Assembly: GCA_964505555.1 (NCBI GenBank)
Contig: CAZDIO010000031.1
Location: 1 to 9,142, forward strand
Origin: CAZDIO01 sp964505555
GTDB lineage: Bacteria > Bdellovibrionota_C > UBA2361 > SZUA-149 > CAZDIO01
DNA: 9,142 nt
Direction: 5' to 3'
Each line of letters opens with the position of its first letter. The first letter of the stretch is position 1. The position numbers were made by a program, and so were the translations under genes. The notes beneath the pieces were generated by a model, which was not told where the DNA came from, searched no databases, and saw only the letters and a list, made by a program, of their open reading frames with translations. Positions 1-5,613 of the stretch are shown in pieces.

Positions 1-17
1 CACAAACACTCGCTCTA

Positions 18-67
18 TCGTGTGTTGGCGGGCCGGGCGGCCGCGCCCCCCGGCCCCAAACGACAGG
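18..67. repeat. G+C-rich palindromic repeat, copy A
   Basis: This is an abrupt G+C-rich block in otherwise moderate-G+C DNA. Positions 32-67 match 1967-2002 (copy B) at 30 of 36 positions by eye, including the shared tail ACGACAGG. It folds on itself: GGGCCGGG at 30-37 pairs with CCCGGCCC at 49-56 around an 11-nt loop. The left part (18-29) looks like a decayed version of the outer arm seen in copy B. It lies in a gene-free stretch, as the other two copies do. The left boundary is uncertain because the element sits close to the window edge. Confidence 0.65.
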
Positions 68-136
68 AGTTTTCATTTTGGTAGAGGTTTTGAAGGTGAA
101 GAAACTCTTCTTAATCAAAGCGTGGATGAAACATCA

Positions 137-156
137 CATGAGAATACTTTCTCATG
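137..156. repeat. perfect 8-bp inverted repeat with 4-nt loop
   Basis: The arms CATGAGAA (137-144) and TTCTCATG (149-156) are perfect reverse complements around TACT. No T-run follows on either strand, so it does not look like a standard intrinsic terminator. It lies in the gene-free stretch 68-269, beyond the 3' end of the VanZ-like gene, where I see nothing else convincing. It could be an operator for something outside the window or a small RNA hairpin; the function is unknown. Confidence 0.45.
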
Positions 157-269
157 CAAATGCCTTGTTCTGCCCAACTAAGAATGACAAAAGATCCGGA
201 TTTAGCCATACCGCAAGTGTTCGTTTGTTTCAATAAAGGATGTATAGTGCTTTGCTTTTCGTGCGGGGA

Positions 270-1208
270 TTACATAAGTTGCATTGCATCTAAGAAAAAA
301 ACTCTCGTTGATTCCTCTTTTCCAACAAAAAACATCATTCTTCGGATCTGACTAAGATCAAGGATCCTTTTTGCGGGACCTGCTTCGATCTCTGGTAGGG
401 ACAACTCGATCTCTGTCCACCCCGAAGGAAGGAGTACCTGCTTATTAAAGCGATCTTCAAAGCGGTCGCAGTTGTGAAAATCATCAATCCTGAGGTGAAG
501 AAGAAATGGTTCCCCAGGGTTAAAAACGAAAAAATTGAGCTTTTGAAACCCTCTCCAGTCCTGCCTCTCCGCCCGATAACTTATTCCTGCATAGTTTCCC
601 GGAGAGATGTTTACTTCAAGGCTGTTTACACCCGATCGTTTCTGCTCGCTTGAAAGAGAGAGTGTAACTCTCCCCTTTCTTAATGGCTCCTCTTTTACCC
701 AAAGTCTGAGTTCTGTGTTGTCCTCAAAATCTGCAAGCATCGGAAACAGTCGCTTTTGATACGACATCGCTTGGAGCTGCTTCCACACCGGAGAAAGAAC
801 AAAAACCAAAGCAAGGAGACCAAAGATAAGATAGCTTATCCAAAAACTCTTTCTGATTTTCCTTTCGTAATAGCCGTAGCAGAGAAGCGCACCGAGAGCA
901 CCTCCGAGGATCCCGTTTATAAGATCAGAGATACTCGCCGTTCTTCCAGTTATCGGTTGGATTAACTCGGCAAAAGCTGCTACCCCCCCGGTAATTAAAA
1001 ACGTGGCGAGATAGGAGCGCGAAATTCGTTTTGAAAGGAAGTGAAAGTTAAAAATCGCAAACATCGCAAAGAAAGGAAGATGCCCTGCATCGGAGATTCG
1101 ATCCCAGAGGACTTTATTTCCAGGAAATTGAAATGGCAGAAAGAGAAGAACCCAAAAAAAAGTGATCGCAAAGGTGAGTATCAGCTTCTTTTTGTTCAAT
1201 CCTTTCAC
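270..1208 (-). CDS. VanZ-like membrane protein with C-terminal jelly-roll-like domain
   Basis: Predicted inner-membrane protein of 312 residues. The first 140 residues hold about five hydrophobic segments (roughly 8-28, 43-58, 67-82, 97-113 and 122-141). They also carry the VanZ-like pattern with acidic/polar residues between helices: E81, Q84, R89 and D95, followed by a glycine-rich helix. Residues about 157-312 form a separate soluble part. It reads like a galactose-binding or CIA30/CBM-type beta-sandwich: an ADFED opening, W218, an FNP turn near 229-231, an H-x-DRF-x-DRFN stretch (245-255) and a closing FFLDAMQL strand. VanZ proteins give low-level teicoplanin resistance in some Gram-positives, but most homologues have no known role. 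The combination suggests binding of cell-envelope glycans, which is inference. The GTG start is supported by AAAAGGAA (complement of 1211-1218). The gene is divergent from tpx and monocistronic here. Confidence 0.85.
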   Translation of the reverse strand: MKGLNKKKLILTFAITFFWVLLFLPFQFPGNKVLWDRISDAGHLPFFAMFAIFNFHFLSKRISRSYLATFLITGGVAAFAELIQPITGRTASISDLINGILGGALGALLCYGYYERKIRKSFWISYLIFGLLALVFVLSPVWKQLQAMSYQKRLFPMLADFEDNTELRLWVKEEPLRKGRVTLSLSSEQKRSGVNSLEVNISPGNYAGISYRAERQDWRGFQKLNFFVFNPGEPFLLHLRIDDFHNCDRFEDRFNKQVLLPSGWTEIELSLPEIEAGPAKRILDLSQIRRMMFFVGKEESTRVFFLDAMQLM

Positions 1209-1210
1209 CG

Positions 1211-1218
1211 TTCCTTTT
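1211..1218 (-). promoter_or_regulatory. ribosome binding site of the VanZ-like gene
   Basis: The complementary strand reads AAAAGGAA, with its GG four bases before the GTG at 1208. It supports this GTG as the start, since the next in-frame ATG codons lie far inside the membrane domain. Confidence 0.6.
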
Positions 1219-1254
1219 ACTTTCCCCTACAGGATACCTGCGTAATAGGAGATC

Positions 1255-1283
1255 TTGAGAAATTATCTATTCGTAGCTACTCT
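1255..1283 (+). promoter_or_regulatory. possible sigma-70 promoter of tpx
   Basis: TTGAGA (1255-1260) matches the -35 consensus at five of six positions. It is followed after 17 bp by TACTCT (1278-1283), a weak -10 matching three of six. The spacing is right and the site lies about 40 bp upstream of the tpx start, just before an inverted repeat. The weak -10 could indicate an activated promoter or a false match. Confidence 0.3.
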
Positions 1284-1298
1284 ATTAGTTCCCTAATA
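1283..1298. promoter_or_regulatory. inverted repeat upstream of tpx, possible operator
   Basis: TATTAG (1283-1288) and CTAATA (1293-1298) are exact reverse complements around TTCC. The repeat ends 12 bases before the tpx Shine-Dalgarno site and overlaps the last base of the candidate -10. That position suits a repressor site or a 5'-leader hairpin. It does not match an OxyR, PerR or Fur consensus that I can recognise. Confidence 0.4.
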
Positions 1299-1310
1299 AC
1301 CTAACGTAAC

Positions 1311-1319
1311 GAAGGAGAT
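1311..1319 (+). promoter_or_regulatory. ribosome binding site of tpx
   Basis: GAAGGAGAT is a near-ideal Shine-Dalgarno sequence. The AGGAG core (1313-1317) lies eight bases before the ATG at 1326 and fixes the start. Confidence 0.85.
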
Positions 1320-1325
1320 GCTATC

Positions 1326-1844
1326 ATGGGAGAACTTCGCAAGGGAGCCGTAAAGCTGAAGGGTGAGCCAGTAGATCTTATTGGGCCAAAACTTGAAGTT
1401 GGCGGGAGTGCTCCTGACTTTACTGTCCAAGGAGGGGACCTAAGTCCGGTCTCCCTAAAAAATTCTTCAGGAAAAACTCGGATCTTCCTTACTGTTCCAT
1501 CTCTTGATACCGCGGTGTGTAACAAAGAGACCAAACGATTCTCACAAGAGATCGCCAAACTCTCAAACGTTGAAGCGATCTGTATCAGTATGGATCTCCC
1601 GTTTGGACAAAAACGGTGGTGTGGTGCTGAGAATGTAACGAATGTTCCCTGCTATAGCGATCATCAGAGTGCGAGCTTTGGAGAAAATTATGGGGTCCTT
1701 ATTGCTAGTGGCCCATTAAAAAGACTTCATGCTCGGGCAGTGTTTGTTGTGGGGGCAGATAACAAATTGCGACATGTTGAGTACGTCAGTGAGATCGCAG
1801 AAGAACCAGACTACAACAAAGCACTAGCGGCAGCAGCGGAGTAG
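1326..1844 (+). CDS. tpx: thiol peroxidase (Tpx, atypical 2-Cys peroxiredoxin)
   Basis: Reduces hydrogen peroxide and organic hydroperoxides with electrons from thioredoxin. The 172-residue length is typical of the Tpx family (about 165-175). The peroxidatic cysteine is C65 in the family motif PSLDTAVC, with the supporting threonine at T62. The resolving cysteine is C99 in KRWCGAENV, giving the Tpx-specific spacing of 34 residues (61 and 95 in E. coli). Other family landmarks are the N-terminal GxP and APDF segments, SMDLPFGQ (88-95), GPLKRLHARAVFVV and the closing EEPDYNKAL. There is no signal peptide, so it should be cytoplasmic. C109 is an extra cysteine. A strong Shine-Dalgarno site sets the start. 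The partner reductase gene trxB lies at the right end of the window, not in the same operon. The gene is followed by a long palindromic element that may protect or end its message. Confidence 0.97.
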   Translation: MGELRKGAVKLKGEPVDLIGPKLEVGGSAPDFTVQGGDLSPVSLKNSSGKTRIFLTVPSLDTAVCNKETKRFSQEIAKLSNVEAICISMDLPFGQKRWCGAENVTNVPCYSDHQSASFGENYGVLIASGPLKRLHARAVFVVGADNKLRHVEYVSEIAEEPDYNKALAAAAE

Positions 1845-1861
1845 AATCTCACTTCTAGTTC

Positions 1862-2029
1862 TACTTAGTCTTAGAGCCTCTGACAAAATGACATTTCATT
1901 CCTGTCGTTGCGAGCGAAGCGAAGCAATCTCATATCACCAACAAGGGTTCGAGATTGCTTCGCTTCGCCCGGCGGCCGGGCCTCCCGGCTCGCAACGACA
2001 GGCGGTGTTATAGACTTTAAGACTAAATA
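1862..2029. repeat. composite nested palindromic element (repeat copy B)
   Basis: This element fills most of the 262-bp gap between tpx and the SLT gene and has several nested arms. Outer arms TTAGTCTTA (1865-1873) and TAAGACTAA (2018-2026) are perfect, and the pairing extends inward with one G-U pair and short mismatches. Middle arms at 1901-1914 and 1989-2002 (CCTGTCGTTGCGAG and its complement) pair perfectly over 14 bp. Inner arms at 1914-1931 and 1951-1968 (GCGAAGCGAAGCAATCTC and its complement) pair perfectly over 18 bp around a 19-nt loop. The right side carries an extra small hairpin, CCGGG-CCT-CCCGG (1976-1988). The core resembles short intergenic palindromes that I recall from many bacterial genomes. 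There is no ORF and no T-run, so it is non-autonomous, and a terminator role is possible but unproven. Confidence 0.85.
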
Positions 2030-2069
2030 CAAAAACTCAACCCTGAACAGTAAGACCGTTTCCGATCGA

Positions 2070-2090
2070 TAATACTAATAGAGAGTATTA
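2070..2090. promoter_or_regulatory. inverted repeat upstream of the SLT gene, possible operator
   Basis: TAATACT (2070-2076) and AGTATTA (2084-2090) are perfect 7-bp arms around a 7-nt spacer. The repeat ends four bases before the Shine-Dalgarno site of the downstream gene. The left arm overlaps a GATAAT-like -10 candidate (2068-2073), but no good -35 lies upstream. It could be a regulator site or a leader hairpin close to the ribosome binding site. Confidence 0.4.
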
Positions 2091-2094
2091 ACAT

Positions 2095-2100
2095 CAGGAG
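2095..2100 (+). promoter_or_regulatory. ribosome binding site of the SLT gene
   Basis: CAGGAG lies six bases before the ATG at 2107 and supports that start. Confidence 0.75.
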
Positions 2101-2106
2101 ACGCCT

Positions 2107-2694
2107 ATGAAAATTGAACAGCTTTTTCACTCCCTTCTTGTCCGACAACCGCCAATTTATCCACAGCAACCGGTAAGTCATTCACATTACAACTCCCCGA
2201 TCGAACGGAGAGATCCTCTACCACATGGAAAAAGCCGCGCATGGGGAGATATCACACCCGAAGAACAGGTTTTTGTCATTCATACCATTGTTTCTGAGGC
2301 TCTGCGGTATAGATTTAGCATGGAAGAAACGGCGCTCCTTCTTGCTATCGCCAGAGTGGAATCCGGATTTAATCCAGACGCTGCTTCGGCGGCAAGCTCG
2401 GCTTCTGGACTTGGTCAATTTATAGATAAAACGGGCCTCACCTACGGCTTAACAAAGAAAAATCGGTTCTCCCTGTATGACAACATCCATGCTTTGATGA
2501 AACATCTTCGAGAAAATCTAGAATTAGCAAAAAAATTCGCTCTTCATAGTAAGAGAGAACTTTACGCCTATGCATATGCCCTTCATCACGATGGACCAGC
2601 ATTAAATTCAGGTGGCTTAGAAATAGCGCGAAAGAACGTTCTTCCGTGGTATGAAAGATTTAAAATGTGGCTTGAGATGCGCGCTTCACAGTAG
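2107..2694 (+). CDS. SLT-type lytic transglycosylase / lysozyme-like protein
   Basis: Probable peptidoglycan-cleaving enzyme of 195 residues. The region from about 50 to 185 has the soluble-lytic-transglycosylase pattern. The likely catalytic acid is E85 in AIARVESGFNP, followed by an alanine/serine stretch and GLGQFIDKTGLTYGL (101-115). That corresponds to the family's GLxQf segment, and YAYALHHDGP (154-163) is the late aromatic/His region. The first 50 residues are polar and proline-rich (PPIYPQQP) and show no signal peptide or lipobox, which is odd for an enzyme acting in the periplasm. It may leave by another route, act only on lysis, or have an anchor that I cannot see. A good Shine-Dalgarno site supports the start. 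The 3' end overlaps the end of hemH on the other strand by 35 bp. The family is fairly certain; the cellular role is not. Confidence 0.85.
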   Translation: MKIEQLFHSLLVRQPPIYPQQPVSHSHYNSPIERRDPLPHGKSRAWGDITPEEQVFVIHTIVSEALRYRFSMEETALLLAIARVESGFNPDAASAASSASGLGQFIDKTGLTYGLTKKNRFSLYDNIHALMKHLRENLELAKKFALHSKRELYAYAYALHHDGPALNSGGLEIARKNVLPWYERFKMWLEMRASQ

Positions 2695-3751
2695 AAAGAG
2701 CTTGCTCCGTTATCGGCCATCCTTGGAGATGACGACTGACAAGATTTGCAAGGAGCGAAACAAGCTCTGGATCATCATTGAGACAGGGGATGTAGCGGTA
2801 CTCTTTTCCTCCAGCATCAAGAAAGAAATGTCTGTTAAGCTCATTAACCTCTTCAAGTGTTTCTAAGCAATCACTAACAAACCCAGGGCACACGACATCG
2901 AGGCATCGTAAGTTACTTTTTCCAAGCTCTTTCATCGTTTCGTCAGTGTACGGTCGAAGCCACTCCTCTTTTCCAAAAAGAGATTGAAACGTCACCACAT
3001 AGCGCTCCTTTGGAAGGTTCAACGCTTCAGCAAGAAGCCGCGCTGTTTTCTGACAGTGGCAGTAATAGGGATCTCCACTGGTAAAGTATCTCTGTGGGAT
3101 GCCGTGAAATGAAATCAAAAGCTTCTCTGGTTCACCTTCTTTTTCCCACTTCCTACGAACACTGTTTGCAAGTGCCTGAATATAATCTGGATCGTCGTAA
3201 AAAGAAGTGATCGTTCGGAGCTCCGGTACCACGCGCCACTTTTTTAGCTCATCAAAAACGGCATCAAAAGTTGAAGAGGTCGTCGTTCCTGAATATTGTG
3301 GGTAGAGTGGAAGCACCAGAAGCCTCTCGACCCCCCGCTTTTTTAGTTCCGATAATGCATGTGGAATAGATGGATTTCCATAACGCATACCAACTTCAAC
3401 TTCGATATCATCCTCAAATCGTTTACTGAGCTCCTCTTTTAATAAGCTTGCTTGCCGATAGGTCATCGTTCGGAGCGGAGAGCCTTCTTCTGTCCAAACT
3501 TTTTTATAAAGTTCTGCAGATTGTTTTGGGCGAAAAGGAAGAACAAAAAGATGAAGGACCAGCCACCTTCTCCACGTTGGAAGTTCAATGACACGGGGAT
3601 CAGAGAGAAACTCTTTTAAATATCGATACAGTGCTTTTGGAGTAGGAGCATCAGGAGTGCCTAAATTAAGAAAGAGCACACCAACTTTCGATCGCACGGG
3701 CGGATGACCATGAGGACGATGAGAAAGAGATGATTTTTTCTTCGTGTCCAT
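2660..3751 (-). CDS. hemH: ferrochelatase
   Basis: Inserts ferrous iron into protoporphyrin IX (or coproporphyrin, depending on lineage), the late step of heme synthesis. At 363 residues it is slightly longer than usual, with a basic extension of about 20 residues at the N-terminus and extra residues after LANLV at the C-terminus. Family landmarks run in order: VLFLNLGTPDAP (25-36), SPLR (91-94), GMRYGNPSI (121-129), LPLYPQYSGTTTSST (148-161), the catalytic histidine H216 in SFHGIP, YCHCQKTA, and GFVSDCLETLEE with the metal-site glutamate E297. IPCLND (321-326) is near the end. No C-terminal cysteine cluster for [2Fe-2S] binding is seen. The ATG follows the upstream cysteine desulfurase stop with no gap (TAAATG) and has no good Shine-Dalgarno site of its own, so translation probably depends on the upstream gene. 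Confidence 0.97.
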   Translation of the reverse strand: MDTKKKSSLSHRPHGHPPVRSKVGVLFLNLGTPDAPTPKALYRYLKEFLSDPRVIELPTWRRWLVLHLFVLPFRPKQSAELYKKVWTEEGSPLRTMTYRQASLLKEELSKRFEDDIEVEVGMRYGNPSIPHALSELKKRGVERLLVLPLYPQYSGTTTSSTFDAVFDELKKWRVVPELRTITSFYDDPDYIQALANSVRRKWEKEGEPEKLLISFHGIPQRYFTSGDPYYCHCQKTARLLAEALNLPKERYVVTFQSLFGKEEWLRPYTDETMKELGKSNLRCLDVVCPGFVSDCLETLEEVNELNRHFFLDAGGKEYRYIPCLNDDPELVSLLANLVSRHLQGWPITEQALSTVKRASQATF

Positions 3752-4936
3752 TTAATGCAAATTCATCCGCTCTTTTATGACTTCTGCGGTCTTTTCCCGA
3801 AAGAGAGATACTTCTACAGCAAGAATGTCTGCAAGTAAAAGGGCCTCATCCTGCGTGGTTTCTGGGCCAAAAGACACCCGCAGGGTTGAAAGACAGGCCT
3901 GGGTTGTAAACCCCATCGCGCGAAGCACATGGGATGGCTTTATATGGGAGCTATTACACGCCGCTCCAGAAGAGATCATCACTCCCCGCTCCCCTAGCTT
4001 TGAGACTAACTCAGTGGCAGAGATACCTGAGATGGTAATGCTCGAGGTGTTTGGTAACCTCTCTTCAGTGAAGGAGTTAATTACGATCTCAGGTATTTTC
4101 TTTTTAAGCTCTGTTTCAAAAATGTCTCTTGAAAACGATGTGACACTATCAGTTTTAAGGCGAACTTTTGCCAGTCGACACGCCTCGCCAAAACCAACGA
4201 TCTGAGAAACGGGGGGAGTTCCTCCTCTTCGTCCACTTTCTTGTCCCCCACCGATCAAAAACGGCTCCCAAGAGGAGTTTTGTCCAACAACAAGCGCTCC
4301 GATTCCTTTTGGTGCCCCGATCTTGTGGCCAGAAAGACTCAAAAAATCAACGCCAAGTTTCGAAAAAGAGAGCTCCATCTTCCCCGCTGCTTGTACTGCA
4401 TCGGTATGCAAAAGAGCTCCTTGTTCTTTACAAAGTTTTGAAATCTCAAAAAGCGGAAACGTTATCCCCGTTTCGTTATTTGCTAAGGAAAAGCTGGCGA
4501 TTGAATCAGGTCCAATGAGAGTTCTTAACTCATCGAAAGAAAGTGCGCCGGTTTTTGAAATATTACAAAAAGAGAGCTCTCCGTAAAAAGGAGCGCCTGT
4601 TAAAAACTCAAACGTACTTAACACTGCACGATGCTCCGTTGGCGCAGTAACACAAGAGATCGTTTGAGCTTCTTTGTTTTTAATTTTTGCAAGAAACACC
4701 CCGCAGAGCGCCTGAAACACAGATTCGGTTCCTCCACTGACAAAGACAATCTGTTCCGGCTTTGCATCAACTAGCTCTGAAACCCTTTCCCGCGCCTCCT
4801 CGATAGCTTTGTTTGCTCTTCTTCCTAAAGGGTATGGCGTTGAGGGGTTTCCAAACTCATCCCTCAAAAAGGGCTCCATTTTCTCTCGCACCCCTTGAAG
4901 AACAGGGGTGGTGGCATTATAGTCAGCGTAGAACAT
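3752..4936 (-). CDS. cysteine desulfurase (NifS/IscS family)
   Basis: PLP-dependent enzyme that takes sulfur from cysteine as a persulfide, mainly for Fe-S clusters and thio-cofactors. It has 394 residues, normal for the class. It opens with YADYNATTPV. H102 in APTEHRAVL stacks on PLP; N153-E155 (NNETG) and D179/Q182 in HTDAVQAAGK contact the cofactor. K205 in SLSGHKIGAPKG is the Schiff-base lysine. GGGQESGRRGGT (229-240) is the phosphate/substrate region. C327 in SSGAACNSS is the catalytic cysteine, in a loop whose length fits class I (NifS/IscS) rather than SufS. No scaffold gene (iscU, nifU, sufU) is adjacent, so iscS and nifS cannot be told apart. GAGGG, complementary to 4942-4946, lies five bases before the ATG. 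It is the first gene of a two-gene unit with hemH. Confidence 0.95.
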   Translation of the reverse strand: MFYADYNATTPVLQGVREKMEPFLRDEFGNPSTPYPLGRRANKAIEEARERVSELVDAKPEQIVFVSGGTESVFQALCGVFLAKIKNKEAQTISCVTAPTEHRAVLSTFEFLTGAPFYGELSFCNISKTGALSFDELRTLIGPDSIASFSLANNETGITFPLFEISKLCKEQGALLHTDAVQAAGKMELSFSKLGVDFLSLSGHKIGAPKGIGALVVGQNSSWEPFLIGGGQESGRRGGTPPVSQIVGFGEACRLAKVRLKTDSVTSFSRDIFETELKKKIPEIVINSFTEERLPNTSSITISGISATELVSKLGERGVMISSGAACNSSHIKPSHVLRAMGFTTQACLSTLRVSFGPETTQDEALLLADILAVEVSLFREKTAEVIKERMNLH

Positions 4937-4941
4937 TATTT

Positions 4942-4946
4942 CCCTC
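4942..4946 (-). promoter_or_regulatory. ribosome binding site of the cysteine desulfurase gene
   Basis: GAGGG on the minus strand lies five bases before the ATG at 4936. It is the only clear ribosome binding site of the cysteine desulfurase-hemH pair. Confidence 0.7.
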
Positions 4947-4951
4947 GCGTT

Positions 4952-4969
4952 TAAATTACTATAAATTTA
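4952..4969. promoter_or_regulatory. A+T-rich inverted repeat in a divergent promoter gap
   Basis: TAAATT (4952-4957) and AATTTA (4964-4969) are perfect arms around ACTATA. They lie in the 77-bp gap between the cysteine desulfurase gene and the divergent gene at 5014. The centre read on the minus strand is TATAGT, a -10-like hexamer (five of six) for the cysteine desulfurase-hemH unit. I see no convincing -35. The symmetry could mark a regulator of iron-cofactor genes, but A+T-rich DNA makes chance symmetry likely. Confidence 0.35.
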
Positions 4970-5013
4970 CCCTAGTTTGAAAACACACACAAACAAGTAG
5001 GACTGGAAAGATC

Positions 5014-5613
5014 TTGGGAACGAGCGATTTTATAATAATTTTTTTTCTTTCACTGATCGGGAGTGGTGTTTTTCTCTATTTTGCTTGGGCCCTACTCTCT
5101 CCCGCCTCTCTCCTTCTTCGGGGTGGGAAGGGGAGTTTTCGCCTCTCTCGTGTTGCAAACCGATTAAAGAGAATCGATCAGCTACTCGATGCGGAGCAGT
5201 TTGATCTTGCGATTCGGGAGCTGCGGCGATGCGTGTTAGTAAATATCTCCGGTTCTGAAAAAGTGCTTCGTGAGCTAAAAAGTCACCACCAAAATATACT
5301 CAGCCGATGCATCGTTATTGCTGAACAACTTGGGGGAAAGCTTGATAGCCTTCCCGATGTTGAGCGGCTTCTCATTGAACGAACACAACTTCTTCACCTT
5401 TTTGATAACACCCATCAAGCCTTTCACAAAGTAACGGAGAAGCGGGTTCGAGCAGGAAAAGCCCTCCCCACATGGAGCAAGGAAGAATACAGGAAGCGTG
5501 TAAAGCAAGTGAAGAGCGAGTTAAAGAGAAATCTCGGCGAGCTTGAAGAGGCTTACGAAAAACTGTTTTCCTCTATTACACAAAAAGAAGGCGAACAGGT
5601 CACCTATCATTAA
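5014..5613 (+). CDS. unrecognised membrane-anchored helical protein
   Basis: I do not recognise this 199-residue protein. The N-terminus has one long hydrophobic segment (about 6-30), probably a single transmembrane anchor. It is followed by a short basic stretch (LRGGKGSFRLSRVANRLKR), which predicts that the rest stays in the cytoplasm. Residues about 50-199 look almost wholly helical and charged, with possible TPR-like helices near 52-75 (DQLLDAEQFDLAIRELRRC) and a coiled-coil-like tail (155-190). The only usable start near the hydrophobic segment is TTG at 5014: an in-frame TGA lies at 4978 and there is no internal ATG. GGAAAG at 5005-5010 may serve as ribosome binding site. The gene is divergent from the cysteine desulfurase gene, and its end overlaps the SDR gene by 14 bp. 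Codon use and orientation resemble a real gene. Confidence 0.75.
   Translation: MGTSDFIIIFFLSLIGSGVFLYFAWALLSPASLLLRGGKGSFRLSRVANRLKRIDQLLDAEQFDLAIRELRRCVLVNISGSEKVLRELKSHHQNILSRCIVIAEQLGGKLDSLPDVERLLIERTQLLHLFDNTHQAFHKVTEKRVRAGKALPTWSKEEYRKRVKQVKSELKRNLGELEEAYEKLFSSITQKEGEQVTYH

Noticed and set aside
154..351. Plus-strand reading frame of 65 codons left of and into the VanZ-like gene
   Set aside because: It has no ribosome binding site, overlaps 82 bases of a well-supported gene on the other strand, and its product resembles no domain.
1301..1558. Minus-strand frame of 85 codons over tpx
   Set aside because: It is the shadow of a strongly conserved gene and has no recognisable product.
1862..2029. 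Intrinsic terminator of tpx
   Set aside because: The hairpins are strong, but no run of T follows any arm, so a terminator cannot be claimed from sequence alone.
2660..3751. [2Fe-2S] cluster in ferrochelatase, suggested by several cysteines
   Set aside because: The cysteines (231, 233, 283, 288, 295, 323) sit in ordinary family positions and there is no C-terminal cysteine group of the kind known to bind the cluster.
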